A stretch of DNA of 43,270 bases from Helicobacteraceae bacterium. Its GTDB lineage: Bacteria; Campylobacterota; Campylobacteria; Campylobacterales; Helicobacteraceae. Made by a program: the position numbers and the translations under genes. This document shows positions 18,594 through 27,331 of the stretch, in pieces. Position 1 is the first letter of the stretch; the number at the start of each line of letters is the position of its first letter. The notes beneath the pieces were generated by a model. The model worked only from the letters and a program-made list of their open reading frames with translations, was not told where the DNA came from and did not search any database. Location of the stretch: NCBI GenBank assembly GCA_900770765.1, contig CAAGLK010000127.1, positions 1 to 43,270 of the forward strand, given 5' to 3'.

Positions 18594-18833
18594 ATGAAAG
18601 TGGAAGTTGTTGTGGGGTTAAAAAATGGTGTTTTAGACCCAGCGGGTAAGGCAATAGCGCATGCGTTGGAATCCTTAAATTATAAAGGCGTAAAAGGTGT
18701 AAGTGTTGGGAAACTAATTACACTAGAATTAGATACAAACGATAAAGAAAAAGCACAAAAAGAAGTGGAATCTATGTGTGAAACACTTCTTGCAAATACA
18801 GTTATTGAAAATTATAAAATAGAGATTTTATAA
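18594..18833 (+). CDS. purS: FGAM synthase subunit PurS
   Basis: A small subunit, 79 residues, that bridges PurL and PurQ in the multi-part formylglycinamidine synthase. The start MKVEVVVGLKNGVLDPAG followed by ALESLNYKGV is the family pattern. ATG 18594 is preferred over GTG 18588, which overlaps the AAAGGG ribosome-binding site. Its stop shares one base with the purQ start (TAATG), so the partners are made together. PurL is not in this window. Confidence 0.95.
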   Translation: MKVEVVVGLKNGVLDPAGKAIAHALESLNYKGVKGVSVGKLITLELDTNDKEKAQKEVESMCETLLANTVIENYKIEIL

Positions 18834-19489
18834 TGGTTGCGATTTTACAATTCTTAGGCACAAATTGTGAATATGATATGCAATATGCCTTTTCTTTATT
18901 AAAGATTCCTACAAAAATCATTTGGCACAAAGAGCAAAAATTGCCGCAAGGCGTAAAGCTAGTGGTAATCCCCGGTGGCTTTAGCTATGGTGATTATTTA
19001 CGCAGTGGGGCAATTGCACGCTTTTCGCCGATTATGCAAGATGTGGTAAGGTTTGCAAATGAGGGCGGCTTTGTGCTTGGGATTTGCAATGGATTCCAGA
19101 TATTGTTAGAATCTGGGCTTTTGCCTGGTGCTATGAAAAGAAATGAAAATTTACACTTTATTTCAAAAACAACTCCTCTAAAAGTGATAAACACAAATAA
19201 TGTTTTTTTAAGTAATTTTCAAAAAGATTCCGTGATAAATATCCCTATAGCACACGCAGATGGGAATTATTACATAGATGAAAAAGGCTTGGAATCCTTA
19301 GAGAAAAATGAGCAAATATTATTAGAATATACTAGTAATGTAAATGGCTCTGTTAAAAATATCGCTGGGATTTGTAATAAAAATAAAAATGTTTTTGGAC
19401 TTATGCCTCACCCTGAGAGGGCTGTGGAGGCGGCTTTAGGCGAAGTTGTGGGACTAAAAATGCTAGAGGGATTTTTAAGGGTTTTATGA
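18833..19489 (+). CDS. purQ: FGAM synthase glutaminase subunit PurQ
   Basis: PurQ releases ammonia from glutamine and passes it to PurL. The class I glutamine amidotransferase triad is present: the nucleophile cysteine in GICNGFQIL (about residue 85) and the His–Glu pair in PHPERA (about 194–196). PGGFSYGDYLRSG is the characteristic early motif. The length of 218 residues is normal. It overlaps purS by one base and the next gene by four. Confidence 0.97.
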   Translation: MVAILQFLGTNCEYDMQYAFSLLKIPTKIIWHKEQKLPQGVKLVVIPGGFSYGDYLRSGAIARFSPIMQDVVRFANEGGFVLGICNGFQILLESGLLPGAMKRNENLHFISKTTPLKVINTNNVFLSNFQKDSVINIPIAHADGNYYIDEKGLESLEKNEQILLEYTSNVNGSVKNIAGICNKNKNVFGLMPHPERAVEAALGEVVGLKMLEGFLRVL

Positions 19490-20715
19490 AAGGTTTAATA
19501 TTTTTACTTTTATTATCTTGCTTTAGTCTTGCTGAGACTATGGTGTTTCCTAAAAGCAGTGAAGTATCACAAGAGATAGCACAAGAGCCGCAAGAAGCGC
19601 TAGAATCTAGTAAAGAAAATTTACAAGATTCCATTAATTTAGATTCCACAAACGCTTTAGAATATACACAAAAGGCGCAAGAGTCGCAAGAAATGCAGGT
19701 GGAATCTTTTGTAAAAAATGTATATTTAGAGCTTCTTAGCTCTCCTTTTGGTGTGCTTTATGTGAATCAAGTTATAGCGATTGATTTAAAAATGCTTATT
19801 TTTGCAGAGCATACGACAATAAAAACAGATTTTATTTTTGAAAGCGATGCGGCAAAAAATAGCGTAGAGATTCTAAACCCTAACGATTCTTGGCGGTTTA
19901 ATGCGGAGGATTCTAGCTTTTTACACACTATTTATTTAAAAATTAAGCAAATAAACTATGCGATTCCACAAATTAAAGTTATTGTAAATACTAAAGATGG
20001 TGAAGCTAGTGATAGTATTGTAGGTAGCGTAGGTAGGGCGGTGAAGCTAGAAAAAGGCGGAGATTTTTCACAAGTTTTAGCACAAGAGTTAAAAATAGTG
20101 GATACAAAAATTACAAGCTATGATGCAACGCAAAATTTAATTGTACTTCAATTACAAAGCAAAATGGGGAATTTATTTGACTTTAAGCTGGAATCTTACG
20201 CACAGCAAGGCATTGAAAGCAAAAGCGGCGATTATAAAAAAGCAGAGGCGTTTTATTATGTAATTGCAAATAAAGATATAAATCCATTTGTTTTTGAATA
20301 TTTTAATTTAAGCACTTCTAGGTATGAATCCTTGCAAATAGCAAATTACGCGCTAGATAATAGAGTTAGCACACAAAGCGATATTAAGCCGAAAAATAAT
20401 TTTCAATTTTTTAAAATTTCTATTGTTGTGTTTTTTGCTATTTTATTTTTTGCCCTTTATTTGTATAAGAGAAAAATAATTTTTGTTTTACTTGGTGTGT
20501 TATCTTTGAGTATTTTAGTGTATTTTTTAACGCTTAAAACTAGTGTGATATTAAAGCCTAATGTGGCTTTAAGAATCCAGCCGACCTTTAATTCCACCAT
20601 AATCCTTACGACAGAAAAGCCACTAGAAGCTAGGATTTTAGGTAATAGAGGGGAATATGTTAAGGTAATTTTAGAAGATGAGCGCATAGGATGGGTTAAA
20701 AAAGATGCTTTCTAA
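19486..20715 (+). CDS. Exported protein with C-terminal membrane helices and SH3b-like domain
   Basis: Function unknown. It begins with a signal peptide (MKGLIFLLLLSCFSLAET), then a Glu/Ser/Gln-rich stretch (about 25–70), then a region likely to be beta-rich. Two adjacent hydrophobic helices lie at about 305–322 and 325–345, split by the short basic turn YKRK. The last 60 residues (KPNVALRIQP to WVKKDAF) look like a bacterial SH3 domain, a module often used to bind peptidoglycan. Placement between purQ and plsC matches Cj0515 of C. jejuni. An envelope role is likely, but the exact job is not known. It overlaps purQ by four bases and plsC by eleven. Confidence 0.75.
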   Translation: MKGLIFLLLLSCFSLAETMVFPKSSEVSQEIAQEPQEALESSKENLQDSINLDSTNALEYTQKAQESQEMQVESFVKNVYLELLSSPFGVLYVNQVIAIDLKMLIFAEHTTIKTDFIFESDAAKNSVEILNPNDSWRFNAEDSSFLHTIYLKIKQINYAIPQIKVIVNTKDGEASDSIVGSVGRAVKLEKGGDFSQVLAQELKIVDTKITSYDATQNLIVLQLQSKMGNLFDFKLESYAQQGIESKSGDYKKAEAFYYVIANKDINPFVFEYFNLSTSRYESLQIANYALDNRVSTQSDIKPKNNFQFFKISIVVFFAILFFALYLYKRKIIFVLLGVLSLSILVYFLTLKTSVILKPNVALRIQPTFNSTIILTTEKPLEARILGNRGEYVKVILEDERIGWVKKDAF

Positions 20716-21403
20716 GATTCGGGCGTGGAGTGCTATTTTATATGTTTTGCTTGTGATTCCATTTACTATTTTATTTATGTATATATTAAAGGATAAGCAA
20801 AGGGATATTAGACGACTTACAGCAAGGGTGTTTTTAAAATTATTTAGCACAAAAGCGGAAGTTCTAGGTAGCATTGATGAAAGTGCACAAATTTTAATTT
20901 TAAATCACCAGAGTTTTATGGATGTGATTTTTTTAGAAGCGCTGCATTCTAAGAATCTTTGCTGGATTGCAAAAAAGGAGCTTGGGAAGCCATTTTTATA
21001 TGGACATGCACTTAAAGCGCCTAAAATGATTTTAATAAATAGAGAGAGTAAAAAAGAGCTTGTGCATTTATTAAAAGAAGCAAAGGATAGGCTAGAGAGT
21101 GGGCGAGTTTTATGTATTTTCCCAGAAGGGACGCGAAGTAGGGGGGAAGAGAAGCTACTTCCTTTTAAAAGTGGAGCGAAGTTTTTAGTAGAGCATTTTA
21201 AACTAAAAGTGCAGCCTGTGGTTGTTTGCGGGAGTAGGGATTGTTTAGATATTGGCAATATATCTTTTAATAATACTCCTTTTAAGGTGAAATTTTTAGA
21301 TTCCTTTGTGCCAGATGGTGAGGAGTGGTTTAAGGATTTAGAGCAAAAAATGCAGCAAGAATATACAAAATTATATTTAGAGTATAAAGGGTTAAGGGCG
21401 TAA
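20705..21403 (+). CDS. plsC: 1-acyl-glycerol-3-phosphate acyltransferase
   Basis: PlsC adds the second fatty acid to lysophosphatidic acid, giving phosphatidic acid, at the inner membrane. The acyltransferase block I NHQSFMD (HxxxxD, about residues 67–73) and block III FPEGTRSR (about 139–146) are both present. One N-terminal hydrophobic helix (about 9–30) would anchor it. The length of 232 residues is typical. It starts inside the end of the preceding SH3b protein gene and ends one base before the next gene. Confidence 0.95.
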   Translation: MLSKIRAWSAILYVLLVIPFTILFMYILKDKQRDIRRLTARVFLKLFSTKAEVLGSIDESAQILILNHQSFMDVIFLEALHSKNLCWIAKKELGKPFLYGHALKAPKMILINRESKKELVHLLKEAKDRLESGRVLCIFPEGTRSRGEEKLLPFKSGAKFLVEHFKLKVQPVVVCGSRDCLDIGNISFNNTPFKVKFLDSFVPDGEEWFKDLEQKMQQEYTKLYLEYKGLRA

Positions 21404-21404
21404 A

Positions 21405-22880
21405 ATGCATGGGAAAATTGTGCGTTATTTAAATAGTAATGGGAGAGGGGTTGTTATAAATTCCTCTAAAATGCTATTTGAGTTTAATAAAGATGCTTGG
21501 CATGATAAAAAGATTATTCCTATGGTTGGGATGTATGTGGAGTTTAGGGCTAATGAAGCACATCAAATTACAGATTGTAAGGTATCAAAGTTCCAAGAAT
21601 TTGGAGGTAAAACGCTAATAACAGAATCTCAATTTTGGCATCATGACACAGATGAAGAGCTTTTAACACTGCAAAGTAATGCTAGAGATGCGATAGTGCA
21701 AAAGATTTATAAAAGCACAGATTATACAAAAATCACTAATATCCAGCTAGATTTAAGCGTTATGGATTCTATTAAAAACTATTTTCACCAAGAGTTTTTA
21801 GCTATTTCATTTTTAAACGACTTGCCTATTGCTAAAAATATTGAACTATATGATTATAATTTTTTAAAACGCTTTAGCGCAAAGGCACTAGACCATTTGC
21901 TATATAATGATAAAACTATTGCTAAAGATGATTTTGTAGAAGAAATTAGCGTCCTTACTCGCTTAGAATCTGCTTTGAGTGATTTTGAAAAATTTAATAA
22001 TTTAAATATAAAACATATTTTTGAAAGTGCTTTTTTAGTTCATCAATGCCATTATCAAGCCTTAGTAGCGGCAATTGCTAATGCAAATGACTCTAAAGCC
22101 TTAGCGCAAAAAAGAGTAAATGCGCTAAAAAGCGATATTTCACTATATGAACGCAGAATCGCAGCGAATTTAGATGTATCAAATAACAACGCAAAGCTAG
22201 AAAAGGCTAAGGCAGAGTATAAAAAAATGGTGGAAGCTGATAAATATTATGGGCAATTGTTTGATTATTTAGATACGCTTGGGAAGCGGTTTTTTGACCA
22301 TTATTTTAAGCAATTTAGCGATAATTTTACTAAGATTCACACAAGAATAAAGAAAAAGGTAAAAAGCGGTGTGGATATTTGTATGGCTATTTTAGATGAT
22401 AAAATTTATCATAAAGCTATAAAGTCAATGGCGTTTTCAAAAAACTTTTTTAAAAATCCGCAAAATGACAGAGTGCCAAATATTGTATATTTTATGGAGC
22501 AGTATTTAGAGCATTTAAATAAAGAACATTTAAATGAAAAAGATGTGCTTTTATATCGCTACTCTATTAAACTTAGAAAATCCTTGCGTAAAAATTATCT
22601 AATAGTATCCACTGATGAAAAAAAGGCTACTGATATTAAGCTTGAGATTCTAGGTGAAAATAAATTTAGCGTAGTAAAGACGGCTTATAAAAATACGCTT
22701 TATTTCTCGCTTGTGAGCGAATTTGTATTTGATAGAATCTATATTGACCCTTTGCATATTTGGAAAACTCCTGCTGAGTTAATCGCAGAGGCAAAATCGC
22801 TAAAGGTTAATGCGGATTCCGCCTTTACGCTTTTAGAAAGCACAGCGGCTAAGGAAAATCGCTTTGGCTTTTTAGAATAG
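21405..22880 (+). CDS. Conserved hypothetical protein with cold-shock-like N-terminus
   Basis: Not assignable to a named function. The first 65 residues (GKIVRYLNSNGRGVV … GMYVEF) have the GKI–G–G–V–F pattern of a cold-shock or other OB-fold nucleic-acid-binding domain. The rest is helical and charged; about residues 220–300 look like a coiled coil (repeated K/E/A with ALKSDISLYERRIAAN). There is no signal peptide or membrane helix. It sits immediately before the DEAD-box helicase gene, as HP0248 lies beside HP0247 in H. pylori from memory. A role with RNA is a reasonable inference, not shown. Confidence 0.75.
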   Translation: MHGKIVRYLNSNGRGVVINSSKMLFEFNKDAWHDKKIIPMVGMYVEFRANEAHQITDCKVSKFQEFGGKTLITESQFWHHDTDEELLTLQSNARDAIVQKIYKSTDYTKITNIQLDLSVMDSIKNYFHQEFLAISFLNDLPIAKNIELYDYNFLKRFSAKALDHLLYNDKTIAKDDFVEEISVLTRLESALSDFEKFNNLNIKHIFESAFLVHQCHYQALVAAIANANDSKALAQKRVNALKSDISLYERRIAANLDVSNNNAKLEKAKAEYKKMVEADKYYGQLFDYLDTLGKRFFDHYFKQFSDNFTKIHTRIKKKVKSGVDICMAILDDKIYHKAIKSMAFSKNFFKNPQNDRVPNIVYFMEQYLEHLNKEHLNEKDVLLYRYSIKLRKSLRKNYLIVSTDEKKATDIKLEILGENKFSVVKTAYKNTLYFSLVSEFVFDRIYIDPLHIWKTPAELIAEAKSLKVNADSAFTLLESTAAKENRFGFLE

Positions 22881-22908
22881 CTTAGAATCTTATTTTAAAG
22901 TGGTGCAA

Positions 22909-24477
22909 ATGGAAAAAAGAAAAAATATAAAAAGAGATGAAAATCTTGATGGTTTTAGTGAGTTTGGGCTAAAAAAAAGTGTTTTAAAAGGCATTAAAGA
23001 AGCTGGTTTTAGAGAACCTAGCCCAATTCAAAAAGAAGCGATTCCAATTATTTTAGACGGATTAGATGTAATAGCACAAGCACAAACAGGCACGGGTAAA
23101 ACAGCTGCCTTTGGACTGCCTTTAATAAATAATTTAAAACATAATGGAAGCATTGAAGTTTTGATAATTACACCCACAAGAGAGCTTGCTATGCAAGTAA
23201 GCGATGAGATTTTTAAGTTAGGGAAGTATAATAGAGTTAAAACAATATCGCTTTTTGGCGGACAAGCTATTAAAAAGCAAGTGGAGCTTTTAGCAAAAAA
23301 ACCGCAAATTGCAATTGCAACTCCAGGCAGACTTTTAGACCATTTAAGAAATGACCGACTTAAGCATTTTTGTCCGCGTGTTGTAGTGCTAGATGAAAGC
23401 GATGAAATGCTTGATATGGGCTTTTTAGATGATATTGAAGAGATTTTTACTTATCTTACAAATACTAAGCAAACTCTGCTTTTTTCTGCGACAATGCCGC
23501 TACCTATTAAGCATTTAGCACAAAAGATTCTACATAATCCAAAGCTAATTAAAATCACACAAGAAGAAACAACAAATAAAGATATAGCACAAAGATATTA
23601 TATTATTGATGAGCAAGAGCGAGAAGAGGCTATTGTGCGGCTAATTGATAGCGAGTCGCCAACTAAGGCTATTATTTTTACAAGGATGAAAAAAGAAGCA
23701 GATATTTTAAGTGAGAGGCTTTTAAAAAGAGGCTTTAAAGCTGGCGCACTTCATGGCGATATGGATCAGAGAGAGCGGACAAAGTCTATTAAGGCGTTTA
23801 AGGATTCTAGTATAAATATTTTAGTGGCTACTGATATTGCCGCAAGGGGGCTAGATATTAGCGGTGTAAGCCATGTTTTTAACTTCCGCATACCGCTAAA
23901 CCCAGAATCTTATGTGCATAGAATCGGTAGGACGGGTAGAGCTGGGAAAAAGGGCATAGCAATAACCCTTGCTACTCCGCTAGAATTTAAGGAGTTAAGA
24001 CGCATTAAAGAAAACACTAAGGCAAAAATTGAGCTATATGAAGTGCCAGATTTAGAATCGCAAATGGCAAAAAAGGATTCTAAGTTTATAGAATCTATTT
24101 TAAAATGCGATATTAGCGATGATGCCCTACGGGTTTATGAGCAAGTGCGGGGCAATGCGGATATGACGCAGCTTGTGTGTAAGCTGCTTTCAATGGTCTT
24201 AAAAGATTCTAAGATTAGTGGAGCTAATAAAATAGGGCTAAGCAAAGTGGATTTAGAAAAATTACAAAAGGAATTTAACGAAGAGCCGCAAAACAGGCGG
24301 AATCCTAAAAAACAAGATTCTAAAGGTGGCGGACAAAATAGGCGGAATCCTAAAGCAAAAACTAGCAATTTTAAAGATAAAAAAGCTCAAAGCACAAAAA
24401 GAGGGCGGAATCCTAAAGATACAAGAGAAGCACAAAAGACGCAAGGAAGCAAAAATAAAAGACAAAAAAGGAATTAA
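22909..24477 (+). CDS. rhpA: DEAD-box RNA helicase (RhpA-like)
   Basis: An ATP-dependent RNA helicase. Motifs in order: Q-motif region (PSPIQKEAIP), Walker A AQTGTGKT (about 56), PTRELAMQ, TPGRLLDH, motif II DESD (about 161–164), SAT, then ARGLDISGV and HRIGRTGRAG in the second RecA domain. Motif II reads DESD rather than DEAD. The C-terminal tail (from about residue 460) is very basic with three copies of an RNPK unit and probably binds RNA nonspecifically. ATG 22909 is preferred over GTG 22900; neither has a strong ribosome-binding site. The homologue is the sole DEAD-box helicase of H. pylori. The stop abuts the dapC start. Confidence 0.95.
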   Translation: MEKRKNIKRDENLDGFSEFGLKKSVLKGIKEAGFREPSPIQKEAIPIILDGLDVIAQAQTGTGKTAAFGLPLINNLKHNGSIEVLIITPTRELAMQVSDEIFKLGKYNRVKTISLFGGQAIKKQVELLAKKPQIAIATPGRLLDHLRNDRLKHFCPRVVVLDESDEMLDMGFLDDIEEIFTYLTNTKQTLLFSATMPLPIKHLAQKILHNPKLIKITQEETTNKDIAQRYYIIDEQEREEAIVRLIDSESPTKAIIFTRMKKEADILSERLLKRGFKAGALHGDMDQRERTKSIKAFKDSSINILVATDIAARGLDISGVSHVFNFRIPLNPESYVHRIGRTGRAGKKGIAITLATPLEFKELRRIKENTKAKIELYEVPDLESQMAKKDSKFIESILKCDISDDALRVYEQVRGNADMTQLVCKLLSMVLKDSKISGANKIGLSKVDLEKLQKEFNEEPQNRRNPKKQDSKGGGQNRRNPKAKTSNFKDKKAQSTKRGRNPKDTREAQKTQGSKNKRQKRN

Positions 24478-25626
24478 ATGCAATTTCAAAGCTATCCATT
24501 TGAAAAATTAAACGCCTTAATTAAAGGCGTAGAGGTGGAATCTAAAGAAGAGAGAATCACTCTAACAATAGGCGAACCACAATTTAAAACGCCAGAAATA
24601 ATTTGCGAGAAGTTAAGAGATAGCGTGGAGCTTTTAAATAAATATCCTAAAAGCACAGGCGAGGATTATTTAAAAGAAGCTATGATGGGTTTTATAAAAA
24701 GGCGATTTAATATAGAGTTAGAATCTAATCAAATAATCCCAACCTTTGGCACAAGGGAGGTGCTTTTTAACTTCCCACAATTTTATTTATTTGATAAAAA
24801 AGCCCCTACAATCGCACATCCTAATCCTTTTTATCAAATTTATGAGGGAGCTGCAATTGCATCAAGGGCAAAAAGTATTTATATGGATTTAACACCGCAA
24901 AATAATTTTATGCCGCATTTAAGTAAAGAGGATATGCAAGAGTGTGATTTAGTGATTCTAAACTCGCCAAATAATCCTACAGGCGCTACAATGCCCTTAG
25001 ATGAGTTAAAAAAATGGGTAGAATATGCCCTAGAATACGACTTTTTATTAATAAATGATGAATGTTATAGTGAAATTTATAGTAGTAATCCACCAAGTGG
25101 AATCCTAGAAGCAAGCGTAGCGGTAGGGAATAATAGCTTTAAAAATATTTTATCGCTTAATTCTATTTCAAAGCGCTCTTCAGCACCAGGTCTAAGAAGT
25201 GGCTTTATAGCAGGTGATGCTAAGATTTTAGAAAAATATTTGCAATATCGCACTTATGTAGGCTGTGCCTCTCCGCTTCCACTTCAAAAAGCAGCGGCAA
25301 TTGCATGGGAGGATAGCGCACATACGCAACAATCAAGGCTAGAATATGCTAAGAATCTTAAAAGCGCAAAAGAGATTTTTAAAGATAAATTACCGCTTTT
25401 AGAGATTCCACAAAATACTTTTTATGTGTGGCTTCCTGTGCAAAATGATTTAGAATTTACGATAAATTTATTAAAAAAAGAAAATATTTTAGCACTGCCT
25501 GGCAGCTTTTTATCACGCCTTAATGAAAGAGGGCAGAATCCGGGGAGTAATTTTGTGCGATTAGCTTTAGTTTATGAAAATGAAGTAATTAAAGAAGCAC
25601 TGCAGAGAGTGGCAAAATGGATATAA
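24478..25626 (+). CDS. dapC: PLP aminotransferase, probable succinyldiaminopimelate transaminase
   Basis: A class I/II aminotransferase. NSPNNPTGA and NDECYSEIY are the cofactor-site segments and the PLP lysine is in SISKRSSAPGLRSGF (about residue 232). Its neighbour is murC, and the homologous pair HP0624–HP0623 in H. pylori is annotated as the succinyl-DAP aminotransferase of lysine and meso-diaminopimelate synthesis. That would feed the cell wall, like murC. Other aspartate-type transaminase activities cannot be excluded from sequence. It overlaps murC by ten bases. Confidence 0.85.
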   Translation: MQFQSYPFEKLNALIKGVEVESKEERITLTIGEPQFKTPEIICEKLRDSVELLNKYPKSTGEDYLKEAMMGFIKRRFNIELESNQIIPTFGTREVLFNFPQFYLFDKKAPTIAHPNPFYQIYEGAAIASRAKSIYMDLTPQNNFMPHLSKEDMQECDLVILNSPNNPTGATMPLDELKKWVEYALEYDFLLINDECYSEIYSSNPPSGILEASVAVGNNSFKNILSLNSISKRSSAPGLRSGFIAGDAKILEKYLQYRTYVGCASPLPLQKAAAIAWEDSAHTQQSRLEYAKNLKSAKEIFKDKLPLLEIPQNTFYVWLPVQNDLEFTINLLKKENILALPGSFLSRLNERGQNPGSNFVRLALVYENEVIKEALQRVAKWI

Positions 25627-26957
25627 AAATTAAAAGAATCCATTTTATAGGAATAGGTGGGATTGGAATCTCGGCATTAGCGAAGTTTTTATTAGCGCAA
25701 GGTGTGGAGATTAGCGGCTCTGATGTCGCAGAGGGTAGCGTTACAAAGGAGCTTAAAGCTATGGGGATAAAGGTTAGCATCCCACATAGTAAAGATGCAA
25801 TAGATGGGCAAGATTTAGTTATCCACTCGGCAATTATAAAAAATGATAATGTAGAAGTCCAAGAGGCAAAAAGGCAAAATATCCCCGTGCTTTCACGCAA
25901 GGAATCTTTAAAAATGATTCTAGCAAATAAAGAGGTTTTTGCCGTAGCTGGCGCACATGGGAAGAGCACCACAACGGCAATTTTAAGTGCGATTTTAAGC
26001 GATGCAAGCGCACTAATTGGCGCAACAAGTAAAGAATTTTCTTCAAATACAAGGGCTACAAGCAGTAAGCGAGTAGTTTTTGAAGCAGATGAATCAGATA
26101 AAAGCTTTTTAGAATGTAACCCAACTTGCTCTATTGTTACAAACGCAGAGCCAGAACATATGGAAACTTATGGGCATAATTTAGATGAATTTTATGGTGC
26201 TTATGAGAAATTTTTGCGGCTTTGTAAGATTTGTATTATTAATGCAGAAGATGATTTTTTAGGCTCTTTGGGCGATTTAGGTAATATTTGCGTAAGATTC
26301 TATCCAAGCAAGGATTTAAAAAGCGTGGATTTTATGCTAGAAAATGGAATCCCTAAGACTAAATTTAGATTAGTTTGTGAAGAAAAGGACTTTGGCGAAT
26401 TTAGTGTATATGGGATTGGAGTGCATATCGCTATTGACGCAGCCCTTGCGATTATTGCGGCTTCACAGATTCTACCTTTAAATGAAATTAGAGAAAATAT
26501 TAAAAATTATTGTGGAATCAAAAAGCGATTTGACTTTTTAACTAGCGGAAAATGCGCTATTGTAGATGATTATGCACATCACCCAACAGAAGTAAAAGCT
26601 ACACTAGAGGCACTTAAGATTTATCAAAATTTAAGTGGTGCAAAAACGCTAACAGCGATTTGGCAGCCGCATAAATATTCTAGGGTTAGGGATAATTTAG
26701 ATGGGTTTAGGCAATGCTTTTTAGGTGTGGATTCTTTAATAATCTTGCCTGTGTATGCAGCAGGTGAAAAAGAGATTTTTATAGACTTTGCGGAATCTTT
26801 TAGAGAATATAAGCCCATTTTTGCGGATTTTATAAAGCGAGTTGGTGATGGACTAGAAGTTTATAAAAATAAAAAAAAGATAGCGTATTTAGATAGCGGA
26901 ATCTTAGTTGGCTTTAATGCTGGGGATTTAACTTATGCGCTAAGGGGTGGGATTTGA
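25617..26957 (+). CDS. murC: UDP-N-acetylmuramate–L-alanine ligase
   Basis: MurC adds the first amino acid of the peptidoglycan stem peptide. The N-terminal UDP-binding motif HFIGIGGIGISALA, the ATP loop AGAHGKSTTT (about residue 113), the EADESDKSF acidic motif and the DDYAHHPTEVKATL signature are all present. At 446 residues it is a standard MurC. It begins ten bases before the end of dapC and ends overlapping the following small membrane-protein gene by four. Confidence 0.97.
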   Translation: MDIKIKRIHFIGIGGIGISALAKFLLAQGVEISGSDVAEGSVTKELKAMGIKVSIPHSKDAIDGQDLVIHSAIIKNDNVEVQEAKRQNIPVLSRKESLKMILANKEVFAVAGAHGKSTTTAILSAILSDASALIGATSKEFSSNTRATSSKRVVFEADESDKSFLECNPTCSIVTNAEPEHMETYGHNLDEFYGAYEKFLRLCKICIINAEDDFLGSLGDLGNICVRFYPSKDLKSVDFMLENGIPKTKFRLVCEEKDFGEFSVYGIGVHIAIDAALAIIAASQILPLNEIRENIKNYCGIKKRFDFLTSGKCAIVDDYAHHPTEVKATLEALKIYQNLSGAKTLTAIWQPHKYSRVRDNLDGFRQCFLGVDSLIILPVYAAGEKEIFIDFAESFREYKPIFADFIKRVGDGLEVYKNKKKIAYLDSGILVGFNAGDLTYALRGGI

Positions 26958-27331
26958 TAAAATTTTTTATTATAGCTTTTTTAGTTGTTATACTTTTAGT
27001 TTTTTTAGTGCAGCTTTTATCAAAATATGAGTTAATTTCGCAAAAAACTCGCCTTTTAATTGGAATCTTATTTTTGCTTGTAGCCTTTGGGATTGGAATC
27101 TTTAGCTTTTTTCAAGATAAAAAAGAAGAGAATTTAACTATTTTAGCACAAGGATTCTTGCAAGGCAAAACGCTAATTTGCAAAACTCCTTTTAAAGAAA
27201 TCAAGGCAAATAAAGAGAATTTCAATTTTATAAGCGGCACTTTAACGCTAAGCGGTAAAGAAAGTGGAGAGTTTTTTAAAGTAACGATTCCGCTAAAAGC
27301 CTGCGAGTTAGAAAATGACAAAGCTAATTAA
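26954..27331 (+). CDS. Small conserved membrane protein
   Basis: No known function. It is a 125-residue protein with two hydrophobic helices (about 2–22 and 35–55) and a small soluble tail of about 65 residues containing two cysteines. Predicted start is a TTG within TTGA, overlapping the murC stop; the H. pylori gene between murC and mutS2 (HP0622) is likely its equivalent. The start is uncertain, since no ribosome-binding site is obvious, but the coding frame links two genes and is conserved in position, which argues that it is real. Confidence 0.65.
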   Translation: MIKFFIIAFLVVILLVFLVQLLSKYELISQKTRLLIGILFLLVAFGIGIFSFFQDKKEENLTILAQGFLQGKTLICKTPFKEIKANKENFNFISGTLTLSGKESGEFFKVTIPLKACELENDKAN

